DNA from: Shewanella avicenniae
GTDB lineage: Bacteria; Pseudomonadota; Gammaproteobacteria; Enterobacterales; Shewanellaceae
Assembly (NCBI RefSeq): GCF_017354945.1
Contig: NZ_CP071503.1
Span: forward strand, 1,612,001 to 1,676,000
Length of the DNA: 64,000 bases
Reading direction: 5' to 3'
The notes beneath the pieces were generated by a model. The model worked only from the letters and a program-made list of their open reading frames with translations, searched no databases and was not told the origin of the DNA. Shown here piece by piece: positions 36,850 through 46,343 of this stretch; within the stretch, counting starts at the first letter, position 1, and every line of letters begins with the position of its first letter. Made by a program: the position numbers and the translations under genes.

Positions 36850-38049
36850 ACTTTGATTAGTTGCTAACCAAAGAACACTTTTTTACGGTAATCATCGCTC
36901 CACCCAGCTTGTTTTAGTTTGTTTCGCTGGCTCGGTGAGCCGCAATCACACTGCCGCAGCATATTCATTACGAAACGTCTGAACAGTGCAATGTTTTCGA
37001 CTGCACCTTCTAGTGCTATCCGCGACTCATCTTCTTTAAATACAACATCTAGCACGTAATGTTGACTGTTCTCAATCCGCCAGTGCTGACGAATGTAGTG
37101 CCCAAGCAGTTTGTGGCGTGGGGACAGCGAACTCACATAGTAACTGGTATCTATCGTTGTGTTCCGCCCCTCTGTACGATGTCGCTCTACAGCAATGATA
37201 CTCCTGATGGTTGGCCACTTTTGTGCAAGCTCCTCTGGCAATTTCGCCTTGAGCTGAAACACATATCGTTCTTCCTTGCGGCCATGAGCCTCTTGTCTAA
37301 CTTCGGTGACAACTTGCTCTTTTTTAGCATCAAAAACAGTCTGAAATTGAGACTGAACAGCGTTCCAAAGCTTGGGCTGGTTCTTCTTGACTTGAACCAC
37401 AACATGCGCCTTTTTCTCACTGATTTTTTCCAACGTTTCACGCTGACAATGCAAGGCATCTAGGGTAATCACTGCACCATTAAGATTTAGGACATCGAGC
37501 ATCTGACGAACGACACTGATTTCACCCTTCTTGTTTTCTGTTGGCTGCTGGCTAAGGACCAGTCCGTTTTCAGTATCGTAGGCAGTGACCAGTTGCAACG
37601 CAGTCTTTGAATCATTGCGGTAAGCGCCTCTGAGCACTTTGCCATCGAAGGCAATGATGGGCTTGCCAGTATGTGTCCGCTGCTCATTTACCCAATTCAA
37701 CAGCGCTTCAAGCAGCGACTCCACAACCACAGTGCGCAAGATACGAGCGATGGTGTGCCGCCGAGGAATGCCATGATTAAATGGGCGAAATTTTTGTAGC
37801 CAGGGAAGTTTACTATCACCATAGGTTTCAATGTCTTGCCAGCCTTCAGCACCCGACATAATAGCGCTTAAGACAAGGAACATGACGTCCACAAGGTTAT
37901 GCCTTTGGTTGATGTCAGAGCGTGTTTCTTCAACAACCGTCAAGTGTTCAAGTAAGTTCATCAGGGCTACTACTTGCGAAATGGGCAGCTATTAGATCAC
38001 AGCATGGTGCCACACTCAACACTAGCTACAAAAGTACGATCCCGCCCTG
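36836..38049 (-). mobile_element. Complete ISAs1-family insertion sequence
   Basis: The element is 1,214 bases long. Its left end begins CAGGGCCGGAGCATACTTT and the right end, read inward, begins CAGGGCGGGATCGTACTTTT, so the terminal repeats agree in about 16 of the first 19 bases. A single intact transposase gene fills it and exact 10-base target duplications flank it. It was inserted after the seventh codon of the GMC oxidoreductase gene, in the same orientation. Its intact state suggests a recent event. Confidence 0.95.
36864..37961 (-). CDS. ISAs1-family DDE transposase
   Basis: A 365-residue transposase with the family's DDE residues: Asp in IIAFDGKVLRGA, Asp in VITLDALHCQRET and Glu in HWRIENSQHYVLDVVFKEDES. 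The N-terminal DUF-type domain (RHNLVDVMFLVLSAIMSGAEGW) is typical of ISAs1/H-repeat proteins. It appears full length without frameshift and ends close to the left terminal repeat. Confidence 0.96.
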   Translation of the reverse strand: MNLLEHLTVVEETRSDINQRHNLVDVMFLVLSAIMSGAEGWQDIETYGDSKLPWLQKFRPFNHGIPRRHTIARILRTVVVESLLEALLNWVNEQRTHTGKPIIAFDGKVLRGAYRNDSKTALQLVTAYDTENGLVLSQQPTENKKGEISVVRQMLDVLNLNGAVITLDALHCQRETLEKISEKKAHVVVQVKKNQPKLWNAVQSQFQTVFDAKKEQVVTEVRQEAHGRKEERYVFQLKAKLPEELAQKWPTIRSIIAVERHRTEGRNTTIDTSYYVSSLSPRHKLLGHYIRQHWRIENSQHYVLDVVFKEDESRIALEGAVENIALFRRFVMNMLRQCDCGSPSQRNKLKQAGWSDDYRKKVFFG

Positions 38050-38059
38050 GTCATAAGCA
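38050..38059. repeat. Target-site duplication, right copy
   Basis: GTCATAAGCA, identical to 36826-36835. On the minus strand it reads TGCTTATGAC, codons 5 to 7 of the interrupted oxidoreductase gene. Confidence 0.93.
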
Positions 38060-38070
38060 TTGTTAGTCAT
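38050..38070 (-). pseudogene. Detached original start of the GMC oxidoreductase gene
   Basis: Minus-strand ATG at 38070 is followed by ACT AAC AAT GCT TAT GAC (MTNNAYD), then the IS. AAAGGA stands in front at ribosome-site spacing. Removing the IS and one target copy restores MTNNAYDYIIVGAGSAGC, a normal GMC N-terminus. Confidence 0.9.
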
Positions 38071-39150
38071 AGCGTCATTCCTTTGATATGCGCGAACGCG
38101 CAACTAATTAAGGTGTTTTGCCGATATCCATCGGTGTGCTGATATTTACCGTAATCAATAACCTGATTTATTCGTCTTTGTTCGGCGTGATAAAAGGAGG
38201 TTGTTTTCGGAGTTTGAATATTGGCATGTATTCCGATGTAATTATCTTATGCCTAAAAAGTGTGATCTGAAACACCTTTTTAAAGTGGTATTTAATTAGC
38301 GATTCTTTGCTGGTTTTTATCGATAATTTTATTCGCTAATATTGATGGATAATATCGATGCAAATTTTCGATTTTTTGCAAGTTGCACCATTTTTAACGG
38401 GGATAAAGCAGATATTTGTTAAAGTTGGTAACAAGTGTGTTAACGGTTGGAATAATTTTCTATTCAATTCAGCATATTTAATGCCAGCAAATAAAAATAA
38501 TTTGAGAGAAAAACAGATTAGAGCAATCTGTTTATTAGATAAGCTGTTTAATGCGCTAAAATTGCATCAGTGTTTGCTTTTGTAATCTTGATGATTTTAT
38601 AAAAATAGTTGCAATACAGTTGGTTAGTGTATTTTTTGTGTTTGTTTGGCATAGTGAGTGGTCAATGCTGCTTTATGAGTACCATTGAGGTGGATGCCGA
38701 TAGAAGGTGATGAATCAAACAGTGAAACTTAAAAAGTCAGCTATTCGCCATTGAGTTTCAATAATCACGCTTTCGTATGCGCACCATAAGAAATCTCTAA
38801 TAGTTGCAAAATTTAGTTGAATGATGGATAGGGCGGTTTCGCGTTTTTTGAGGGAGTAGTGATAGGTTTAATCTATTAATGAGCCTATGCTTTTTAATGT
38901 TAGATACGTGGTATTTGTTAATATTTATTGAGAATGATTAATCGTAGTTACCGTTTTATATTTAATTTCAATTTGTGAGATTTTAAATTTTAAAATATGA
39001 GATTAATTAGGGGGAGTGAGTATTTCTTTATGCGCTCACAGGGGATTTATTTTAATCCATAGTTTCTTGTTTATCTCGTTGCGCCAATTTACTCGAGTTC
39101 AGGTGGTTAAACGTGCAAATTACCCAAGTAGCAGCTAAGGACTTCGCTAA
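38071..39150. other. AT-rich region with no supportable gene
   Basis: About 1,080 bases with low GC and many short homopolymer runs. The longest frame (38358-38585) encodes 75 residues with no ribosome site or recognisable feature, and I do not call it. The part nearest 38090 should carry the original promoter of the GMC/aldehyde dehydrogenase operon. The rest may be a decayed gene or acquired DNA. Confidence 0.5.
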
Positions 39151-39498
39151 ATGAAAGCACTCATCATCTTCACGTTATTTGGCTATTTAGTTGGCGCGAG
39201 TTTCATGGTGTCCGCCAGCGAAGGACGCCTTTTGTGCCAAGATCGTAAAACTGTTATCGAACCTGATATGCAGTTGCCTGAGGCAACGTTCAATAAGGAT
39301 AATGCTGCCAAGGCGAAAATTGTGCTGGAATCGCTTGATCATCAAAGCTCAGATTTGGAAACCAGTTTTGCTATTGAGAATAGCCAAAAAATCCTCAAGG
39401 GTTTTGCATTGCGGCAACAAGCATTGGATTCATCAAGTGAATCAGCACGTAAGGCGTTCTGCGATTTTTGGATAGCAGAAGCCTTCTATCATGATTAA
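39151..39498 (+). CDS. Small exported protein of unknown function
   Basis: A signal peptide (about residues 1-22, MKALIIFTLFGYLVGASFMVSA) precedes a 93-residue mature part with two Cys (near residues 29 and 106) that may form a disulfide. Charged, helix-prone sequence fills the middle (FNKDNAAKAKIVLESLDHQSS). I know no family. The position between an AT-rich gap and the GH43 gene gives no hint of function. Confidence 0.6.
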   Translation: MKALIIFTLFGYLVGASFMVSASEGRLLCQDRKTVIEPDMQLPEATFNKDNAAKAKIVLESLDHQSSDLETSFAIENSQKILKGFALRQQALDSSSESARKAFCDFWIAEAFYHD

Positions 39499-39670
39499 GT
39501 TAAGCATCCTCTGCCTTGCGTCTTTGACAGGTGTGTAATCTTAAAGCTGTACATTCACAGATGTTGAACTGTGCAGCGCCTCACGCAGATGAACAGCATT
39601 CAGCACTTTGAGAGAACCTCCAAAAGTAATACAATTATAAAATAATACTAATCAGTAGACAGGTTGAAGA

Positions 39671-40672
39671 ATGACGATTGCAACAAACAGCCCGTTAGTC
39701 GAGCAGCGTGCCGACCCTTTTGTGTATAAGCACAGTGATGGTTACTACTACTTTACTGGGTCAGTACCGACTTACGACCGTATCGAACTTAGACGTTCAA
39801 AAACCTTAGCCGGTTTGAAAGACGCTGAAACCTTTGACGTATGGTTTAAGCACGATGCTGGCCCAATGAGCCGCCACGTGTGGGCGCCGGAAATCCATTA
39901 TCTGGATGGCAAGTGGTATATCTACTTTGCCGCAAGCCAAGAAGATGACATCTGGGCACTGCGTCCGTATGTATTGGAATGCCAAGGCCAAGATCCATTA
40001 AACGATGAATGGGTTGAGCTGGGCATGATGCAAGCAGCCGATGGTGACAATAAATCCTTTATCGATTTCTCGCTGGATGCCACCATTTTTGAAAACCAAG
40101 GTAAGCGCTATTTCTGCTGGGCAGAAAAAACCGGTGGTCAGTTTGCCGCATCGAACCTGTATCTGGCAGAGATGGAATCGCCCATCAAACTGAAAACCGT
40201 ACAGTTTATGTTGACCACGCCTGATTATGATTGGGAACGCGTGGACTTTTGGGTGAATGAAGGCCCGGCAGTGCTGAAGCATGATGGCAAAATCTTTATC
40301 ACCTTCTCTGCCAGCGCCACCGGTGCCTGTTACTGCATGGGTTATATGGAAGCAGATGAAAATTCAGATCTGCTCGACCGTAACTCATGGCAGAAAACAC
40401 GTCAGCCAGTACTTGGCACTGACTATGATAAGAAGATTTATGGCCCAGGCCATAACAGCTTCACTGTGGCAGAAGATGATGTGACGCCAATCTGTGTCTA
40501 TCACGCCCGTGATTACGAAGCAGCGGTCGGCGACCCAGCAGTAGTCCCAAAAACTGATACGCGTCCGTTGGAAGAGATCAAAAAAGACCCGCTGTACGAT
40601 CCAAACCGCCATGCGCGGGTATTGGAAGTGAAGTTTGATGCTGACGGCAAACCCGTATTCGAACTCTACTAA
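39671..40672 (+). CDS. Glycoside hydrolase family 43 protein
   Basis: The five-bladed propeller family GH43 (arabinofuranosidases, xylosidases, arabinanases) is indicated by the catalytic base Asp in EQRADPFVYKHSDGYYYFTGS, the middle Asp region HVWAPEIHYLDGKWYIYFAAS and the general acid Glu in WVNEGPAVLKHDGKIFITFSAS. There is no signal peptide, so it would act on imported oligosaccharides in the cytoplasm. It is 333 residues long. A GalT-like gene follows after a terminator. The exact sugar cannot be read from the sequence; alpha-L-arabinofuranosidase is most common among such forms. Confidence 0.9.
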   Translation: MTIATNSPLVEQRADPFVYKHSDGYYYFTGSVPTYDRIELRRSKTLAGLKDAETFDVWFKHDAGPMSRHVWAPEIHYLDGKWYIYFAASQEDDIWALRPYVLECQGQDPLNDEWVELGMMQAADGDNKSFIDFSLDATIFENQGKRYFCWAEKTGGQFAASNLYLAEMESPIKLKTVQFMLTTPDYDWERVDFWVNEGPAVLKHDGKIFITFSASATGACYCMGYMEADENSDLLDRNSWQKTRQPVLGTDYDKKIYGPGHNSFTVAEDDVTPICVYHARDYEAAVGDPAVVPKTDTRPLEEIKKDPLYDPNRHARVLEVKFDADGKPVFELY

Positions 40673-40693
40673 TTAGCGCTGTTAAGTCTTGCC

Positions 40694-40727
40694 AAAGCCG
40701 ACCCCATCATGGTCGGCTTTGTTTTTA
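40694..40727 (+). terminator. Terminator after the GH43 gene
   Basis: AAAGCCGACC and GGTCGGCTTT pair around a seven-base loop and are followed by GTTTTTA. Confidence 0.88.
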
Positions 40728-40859
40728 TTACAGATCTTCTAACTGTGTTTCTTCATCTGTGATTGCTGGAGTAGCTTTGCAAAGCCGCTCCCTTGAGGCA
40801 AACTCATAAATGCTGTTATCGGCCTATACTTCAAAGGACTGTGGTGAGGAAAACATTAG

Positions 40860-42095
40860 ATGACTCAGGCGTTTTCATTAGATTTAGCCCGCAAAATGGC
40901 GGTTGGCGAAGACATTACTCAACTGCAATTTGATCAGTTATTGCAGCACATCAGCAATGATCCCTTGTTGAAACAGTTTGCCCCAGATGGCATCTGCCAA
41001 ATTGACCCGCGTAACGGCAATCTGGTGGTGTACAACTCCTCTCGCGCCAAGCGGCCACAAACCCATACTCAAGCAACACACACTATTGAGGCGGCTAAAC
41101 CTTGTCCTATCTGTGAGGGTGCTAGCGCTGATATTCTTGATATTGCCGAGCAGAGTGAGGGCTTCACCTTTATCAGTAAAAACCTTTATCCGATTTTTCA
41201 CCCCATTGAGTATGTGCCGCAGGAGCTGCCGGATTATTTTCAGCATCAAGACCCATATCATCTGGGGCGTGCGTCTTACGGTTTTCACCTGCTGCAGTGG
41301 ACATCCTCAATCCATGATCGCGATTGGTACAATATTCCGTTGAACGATGCCACTATCTGTTTGCAGCGGTTGGCGGCGGTGGAATCGACTCTGCTGCATC
41401 AACCGACCGACTTTATGGCGCAGTCGGGCAAGCAGGTGGAAGATCGCCAAGTCAGCGGTTATGTCTCCATCATTAAAAATTATGGTGCCAGTGCCGGCGC
41501 ATCCTTGGTGCATGGCCACCAACAAATCGCCTACAGCAATATTTTGCCGCAGCACTTTTTTAATAATCTTTGTTTCCGTAAGCGCCATGAGCGCGCCTTT
41601 AGCCAATATATGATTGAGGAAAACCCGGCAGAGTTATTGGTGAAAGACTACGGCGCAGTGCAGCTGATGGTGCCGTATTTTATGAAACGGCCGCTTGATA
41701 TGTTGCTGATTTTTAAAGAGAGCCATAAGCGCTATCTGCATCAACTTACTACCTATGAGTTAACCCAACTGGCGCAAGGCATACAGCAAGCGATTCGAGC
41801 GATTGTCGGGCTGATGACCCAAATGGGGATGACGCCTGCCTACAACATGATCATCAATAACGGCCCTGGCTGCGGCTTGTACGTGGAGTTTTTAACCAAA
41901 ACACAGATGATGGGCGGCTATGAGCAGATTGGTTTGTATGTGTGCCAGGCCAATCCTTACCATAACGCTAATTCAATACGGCAATGGATTGCTGCGGAAG
42001 ATAATGTGGAAAACCGTGCTGAAGAGGGTGCAGACGCAGGTGCAGAAGACGGTGCGGAAGATTGTGTGGAAACCGATACTCAAGCTCGCAATTGA
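40860..42095 (+). CDS. GalT/HIT-like nucleotidyltransferase of undefined substrate
   Basis: A 411-residue protein related to the galactose-1-phosphate uridylyltransferase branch of the HIT superfamily. Evidence is the segment GYVSIIKNYGASAGASLVHGHQQI, which parallels the GalT active site GxSxxHPHxQ, and a CPICEG pair near residue 82 like a GalT zinc ligand. The active-site HxHxQ here reads VHGHQQ. It lacks the usual gal operon context. The last 40 residues are an acidic, Ala/Glu/Asp-rich tail built from short repeats. Ap4A phosphorylase is a relative; transferring UMP or AMP to a sugar phosphate is only inferred. Confidence 0.72.
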   Translation: MTQAFSLDLARKMAVGEDITQLQFDQLLQHISNDPLLKQFAPDGICQIDPRNGNLVVYNSSRAKRPQTHTQATHTIEAAKPCPICEGASADILDIAEQSEGFTFISKNLYPIFHPIEYVPQELPDYFQHQDPYHLGRASYGFHLLQWTSSIHDRDWYNIPLNDATICLQRLAAVESTLLHQPTDFMAQSGKQVEDRQVSGYVSIIKNYGASAGASLVHGHQQIAYSNILPQHFFNNLCFRKRHERAFSQYMIEENPAELLVKDYGAVQLMVPYFMKRPLDMLLIFKESHKRYLHQLTTYELTQLAQGIQQAIRAIVGLMTQMGMTPAYNMIINNGPGCGLYVEFLTKTQMMGGYEQIGLYVCQANPYHNANSIRQWIAAEDNVENRAEEGADAGAEDGAEDCVETDTQARN

Positions 42096-42118
42096 TTAAT
42101 CTTATCGGTTGATACAAC

Positions 42119-42160
42119 AAAAAAGCGCTGACATCTTGATTCGAGTATCAGCGCTTTTGT
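42119..42160. terminator. Bidirectional terminator between GalT-like and M3 peptidase genes
   Basis: AAAAGCGCTGA (42121-42131) and TCAGCGCTTTT (42148-42158) pair perfectly between converging genes. Confidence 0.88.
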
Positions 42161-42193
42161 GTTTAGGCGATTATTACCTGTAAAGATTAGGGC

Positions 42194-44350
42194 TTACAGC
42201 AAGCCACGGCTTTTTAGCAGCGGTTTGATATCCGCATCTTTACCACGGAAGTCACGATACATCTGCATTGGGTCGCGGCTACCCCCTTGGGACAGTAGCT
42301 TGTAGCGGAAGGCGTCAGCGGTTTCTTGGTCAAAAATCCCTTTCTCTTTGAATGCTTCAAAGGCGTCAGCACCAAGAATATCGGCCCAAATGTAGGAGTA
42401 GTAACCGGCAGCATAGCCACTTGAGAATATATGGCCGAAGTAGGTGCTGCGGTAGCGGGGTGGGATCTCTTCAATCAAGCCCATCTTTTCCAGCGAGGCT
42501 TGTTCAAAGGCTGCCGCATCACGCAGTTTACTGTCGGTCAGGCTGTGCCAGTCCAAATCCAACTTAGTCGCCGCTAAATATTCAACGGTATTAAAGCCTT
42601 GGTTAAATTTACCTGCTGCCAATGCTTTTTCAATCAGGGCTTGTGGAATGACTTCGCCAGTTTCGATGTGGTGAGCAAAGTGCGCCAACACTTCAGGTTC
42701 GGTCATCCAGTTTTCATTCACTTGCGATGGAAACTCCACATAGTCGCGTGGCACATCAGTTCCTGCTTGTGAGGTGAAAGCAACGTTAGATAACAGATGA
42801 TGTAGCGCGTGGCCAAATTCATGGAACACAGTGCTGGCTTCATCAAAGGTCAGCAAGGTCGGCTTGCCATCGATAGGCGCGGCGAGGTTGAGCACGTTGA
42901 CCACAATCGGTGGAATACGTTTGCCATTTTGCATCTGCTGTTTGCGATAAGGGCTTGCCCATGCACCACTGCGTTTATTGTCACGCACATAGTAGTCGCC
43001 CATAAAGATCCCAAGCACGCTGCCGTCTTTGTCTTTTACTTCAAAAGTACGTACATCTGGGTGATATTTGGGCAAATCATTACGCTCAACAAAGGTCAAA
43101 CCATACAGGCGGTTAGCCGTATAAAAGATGCCTTTGAGGGTATTGTCGAGCGAGAAATAAGGCTTGGTTTGTTGCTCGTCAAAGTCATATTTTTCGGCAC
43201 GCACTTTATTGGCGTAGTAGTGCCAATCCCATGCGGCAAGTTTGAACGGCTTGTCGCTGGCATCTATTAGCGCTTGCATCTGCGCTCGTTCATCTTTGGC
43301 TTTTGCCAAGGCTGCAGGCCACAGCTTGTCGAGCAGAGCGTAAACGTTTTCAGGTTTTTGCGCTGTGCGTTCTTCCATCACAAAATCAGCGTGGCTGCGA
43401 TAGCCAAGCAGTTGCGCTTTTTCGACTCTCAACGCGGCGATTTTAGCGAGGTTCTGCTTGTTATCGTGCGCATCATTGTGGTCGGCTTGGCTGGTGTAGG
43501 CATCGTACATCTGTTTACGCAGTTCGCGATTGTCGGCGTAGGTCATAAACGGGATGTAAGAGGGCTTTTGAATGGTGAACACCCATTTGCCATCTAAGCC
43601 TTTTTTAGTGGCGGTAGTGGCCGCTGCAGCAACAATATCGGCAGGCAAACCGGCCAAGTCTGCTTGATTGTCGACCACTAACTTAAAGGCGTTGGTGTCG
43701 GCCAGAATATTTTCACGAAAACTCAGGCTCAGTTGGCTAAGTTCAGTGTTAATTTCGCGCAGCTTAGCTTTGTCTTGCGCATTGAGGTTAGCGCCACCGC
43801 GACTAAAGCTCAGGTAAGTGTCTTTTAGCAGTCGTTGCTGTGCTTCATTCAATTTGAGCTGTTCACGTTGGTCATAGACTGCTTTCACCCGTTGGAACAG
43901 CTTGTCATTCAGATAGATATCATCACTTGCCGCTGACATCATCGGCGCAAGGGTTTTTGATAACGCTTGAATTGCAGGATTCGGATTGGCTGAACGCTGG
44001 CCGTAAAACACACTTGATACTTTACTCAGCAATGGCGCAGCGTTTTCCATCGCTAAAATCGTGTTGAAAAACGATGCAGGTGCGGGGTTTTCAATGATTG
44101 CATTGATATTGAGTCGACGCTCTTCCAAGGCGCGCTCAAATGCTGGCAGATAATCACTATCTTTAATCCGTGCAAAATCGGGGATCTCTTGATACGTCCC
44201 CCACGGATGGAAAAATGGATTAACTCGCACTAATCCTTGGCTTTCCATCGCTACGGTGGGTGACGGTTGCTGCGTGGTGCTGGCGTATATTTGGCTGCTG
44301 CCAAGTGCCATTAAAATGCTGGCGGCGAATAGGGTATAGCTAAATTTCAT
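42194..44350 (-). CDS. Exported M3 family peptidase (second Dcp-like paralogue)
   Basis: A signal peptide (MKFSYTLFAASILMALGSSQIYA) without lipobox predicts a soluble periplasmic enzyme, unlike the lipoprotein paralogue at 25-27 kb. The zinc motif HEFGHALHHLLSNV and the C-terminal RYRSTYFGHIFSSGYAAGYYSY are intact. It is 718 residues long from ATG 44350, which has GAGGA in front; upstream in-frame codons lack a signal or ribosome site. The shared order of motifs shows that the two M3 genes are paralogues, well diverged. It diverges from the M20 peptidase gene. Confidence 0.95.
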   Translation of the reverse strand: MKFSYTLFAASILMALGSSQIYASTTQQPSPTVAMESQGLVRVNPFFHPWGTYQEIPDFARIKDSDYLPAFERALEERRLNINAIIENPAPASFFNTILAMENAAPLLSKVSSVFYGQRSANPNPAIQALSKTLAPMMSAASDDIYLNDKLFQRVKAVYDQREQLKLNEAQQRLLKDTYLSFSRGGANLNAQDKAKLREINTELSQLSLSFRENILADTNAFKLVVDNQADLAGLPADIVAAAATTATKKGLDGKWVFTIQKPSYIPFMTYADNRELRKQMYDAYTSQADHNDAHDNKQNLAKIAALRVEKAQLLGYRSHADFVMEERTAQKPENVYALLDKLWPAALAKAKDERAQMQALIDASDKPFKLAAWDWHYYANKVRAEKYDFDEQQTKPYFSLDNTLKGIFYTANRLYGLTFVERNDLPKYHPDVRTFEVKDKDGSVLGIFMGDYYVRDNKRSGAWASPYRKQQMQNGKRIPPIVVNVLNLAAPIDGKPTLLTFDEASTVFHEFGHALHHLLSNVAFTSQAGTDVPRDYVEFPSQVNENWMTEPEVLAHFAHHIETGEVIPQALIEKALAAGKFNQGFNTVEYLAATKLDLDWHSLTDSKLRDAAAFEQASLEKMGLIEEIPPRYRSTYFGHIFSSGYAAGYYSYIWADILGADAFEAFKEKGIFDQETADAFRYKLLSQGGSRDPMQMYRDFRGKDADIKPLLKSRGLL

Positions 44351-44536
44351 TCCATCCTCGTTATCGTTTTTCTGCGTTGATGCGCTATGGCTACCATAGA
44401 TAACATGCGAGCCGACCATTTGCCGAATCTTGCCGCGGCTAAGTTGTAACAAGGTTTTTACTTTGCATTTTGTTGCTAAGGCTTATGGCAAGATAGGCGC
44501 AATTGTTCATTCGCCCAATCGTCAAATGAGTTTGTT

Positions 44537-46102
44537 ATGGTTAAACAACTGCTACTTTCTACCCTTATCGCAACCAGCCTTAGCGCCACCTTGTTGCCCA
44601 TTACGGCGTCGGCAAACACCACAAAATTGCAAGTCACGCCACTCGCACAGCGCACTGCAGACTACAGCGTGGCGCACTATGCCGAGGCGATGGAGCAAAC
44701 GCTGGCACAACTGGTCAGCTTTAATACGGTGCGGGTAGATGGGCTGACGCCGGACAATAATCCTCAATTTGTTGGCTTTAAAGCGGCGGTTAAAGCCAAG
44801 GCTGAAGCATTGGGGTTCGATTATGCCGATCATGGTTATGTGCTGTTGGTGGGCTTTGGCGAAGACAAGGGCGGCGGCGCCCATAAGCTGGGCATTATTA
44901 CCCACGGTGATGTGCAACCCGCCGATCCCAGCTTATGGCAGCAAAGCCCTTATTTGATGGATACCACCTCAGAGCCAGGCAAGCTAATTGGTCGCGGCAC
45001 CGAAGATGATAAAGGCCCAATTGCAACGGCTTTGTATGCGATGAAAAGCATCAAAGACCAAGGCTTGCCACTCGCACGCCGTATCGAATTGATGATTTAT
45101 ATGGGCGAAGAGTCAGACTGGGAGCCGCTAAAAGCGTTTTTGAAAACCTATCAGCCGGGCGATATCAACGTTACCATTGACGCGGAATATCCAGTGGTCA
45201 CGGCAGAAAAAGGCTGGAGTCAAATCAGCGCCACGATTCCCGCTATTCCTGCGCGTCCAGATGATGTAGCGCCGAACCGCTTAGTGCAATTCAGTGGCGG
45301 TTCTTTTGCCAGTCAAATTCCGCAGCAGGCCAGCGCGGTGATTGCTGAGCCGTCTGCTGCACTTATCGCTGCATTAAAAGCGGCCGCGGCAACGCAAGCG
45401 CAGCAAAGTAACATGCACTATCAATTTACCGTGGCCGATGGTCAGTTGTTGATTGCTGCCGATGGTAAATCGGCACACTCATCAACACCGGAAGATGGCA
45501 TCAATGCGGTGAGTTATCTTGCGGATTTGTTATCGCAACAGCCGTGGCCAAAAACGCAAGCATCGATGACCTTAGCCTTTATCAATGAATTGGTCGGCAC
45601 CGGTTTATACGCTGAAAAGTTTGGCGATATTGCTTATCAAGATGATTTTATGGGGCCAATGTCTCTGGCGGTTACCGTAGTAAAACAGCAAGCAGAAGGC
45701 ACTAAGATTACCCTCAACCTGCGCCGTCCGGTTGGCAAAACGTCTGAAATGCTGACGGCGCAAACAGCTGCTGCATTAACTGCGTGGCAAAGCCAGCATC
45801 AACTGAGTTTGCTGGATAGCAGTAGCTATTGGGGTGAGCCGATGGTGATGCGTGACGCACCGCATCTGCAAACCTTGCTGAATGTCTTTTCGCACTTTAC
45901 CGGGATTGAAAACGCAAAGCCGGTGGCAATTGGCGGCTCAACCAACAGTAAGTTGTTCCCCAATGCCCTCAGTTTCGGCCCCGCTATGCCGGGCGTGGAA
46001 TATACCGGCCACAGTGAGCATGAATTTATCACCCGCGAACAGTTACAGCTTAATTTGAAAATGTACACCGCTGCGATGGTGGAACTGGCGGTTAAGCAAT
46101 AG
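44537..46102 (+). CDS. Exported M20 family dipeptidase (PepV/Sapep-like)
   Basis: A signal peptide (about 1-29, ending TASA) is followed by an M20 metallopeptidase core: IITHGDVQPADPSLW (His and Asp ligands), GRGTEDDKGPIATALYAM (bridging Asp), YMGEESDWE (catalytic and ligand Glu) and FPNALSFGPAMPG with a C-terminal TGHSEHEFI ligand His. The inserted lid domain makes it 521 residues, as in PepV-type dipeptidases. It would finish degradation of the dipeptides released by the M3 enzyme next door. Confidence 0.93.
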   Translation: MVKQLLLSTLIATSLSATLLPITASANTTKLQVTPLAQRTADYSVAHYAEAMEQTLAQLVSFNTVRVDGLTPDNNPQFVGFKAAVKAKAEALGFDYADHGYVLLVGFGEDKGGGAHKLGIITHGDVQPADPSLWQQSPYLMDTTSEPGKLIGRGTEDDKGPIATALYAMKSIKDQGLPLARRIELMIYMGEESDWEPLKAFLKTYQPGDINVTIDAEYPVVTAEKGWSQISATIPAIPARPDDVAPNRLVQFSGGSFASQIPQQASAVIAEPSAALIAALKAAAATQAQQSNMHYQFTVADGQLLIAADGKSAHSSTPEDGINAVSYLADLLSQQPWPKTQASMTLAFINELVGTGLYAEKFGDIAYQDDFMGPMSLAVTVVKQQAEGTKITLNLRRPVGKTSEMLTAQTAAALTAWQSQHQLSLLDSSSYWGEPMVMRDAPHLQTLLNVFSHFTGIENAKPVAIGGSTNSKLFPNALSFGPAMPGVEYTGHSEHEFITREQLQLNLKMYTAAMVELAVKQ

Positions 46103-46343
46103 CCGCAAGCTTGGTTGCTGCGGGGCAATGCGGCCATTAACAGCGGTGAGTGAGCAATCATTCGCCGCTTTTTTGTGGTTTGGCCGTTCATCGAGCTAAT
46201 TGCTGGACAGTGGCGCGTGGCTTAACAATAATGGGCGCACTCGATGCACGGCTTGTGACATTGAAGCAATTCAACACGATTAGAAGACCACATAACATTA
46301 GTGTGGCCTGCATATTTTTATGCAGCAGAAAGGACGTTGTTCA

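Noticed and set aside
38358..38585. A 75-codon frame in the AT-rich gap
   Set aside because: No ribosome site, biased only by A/T content, no recognisable feature.
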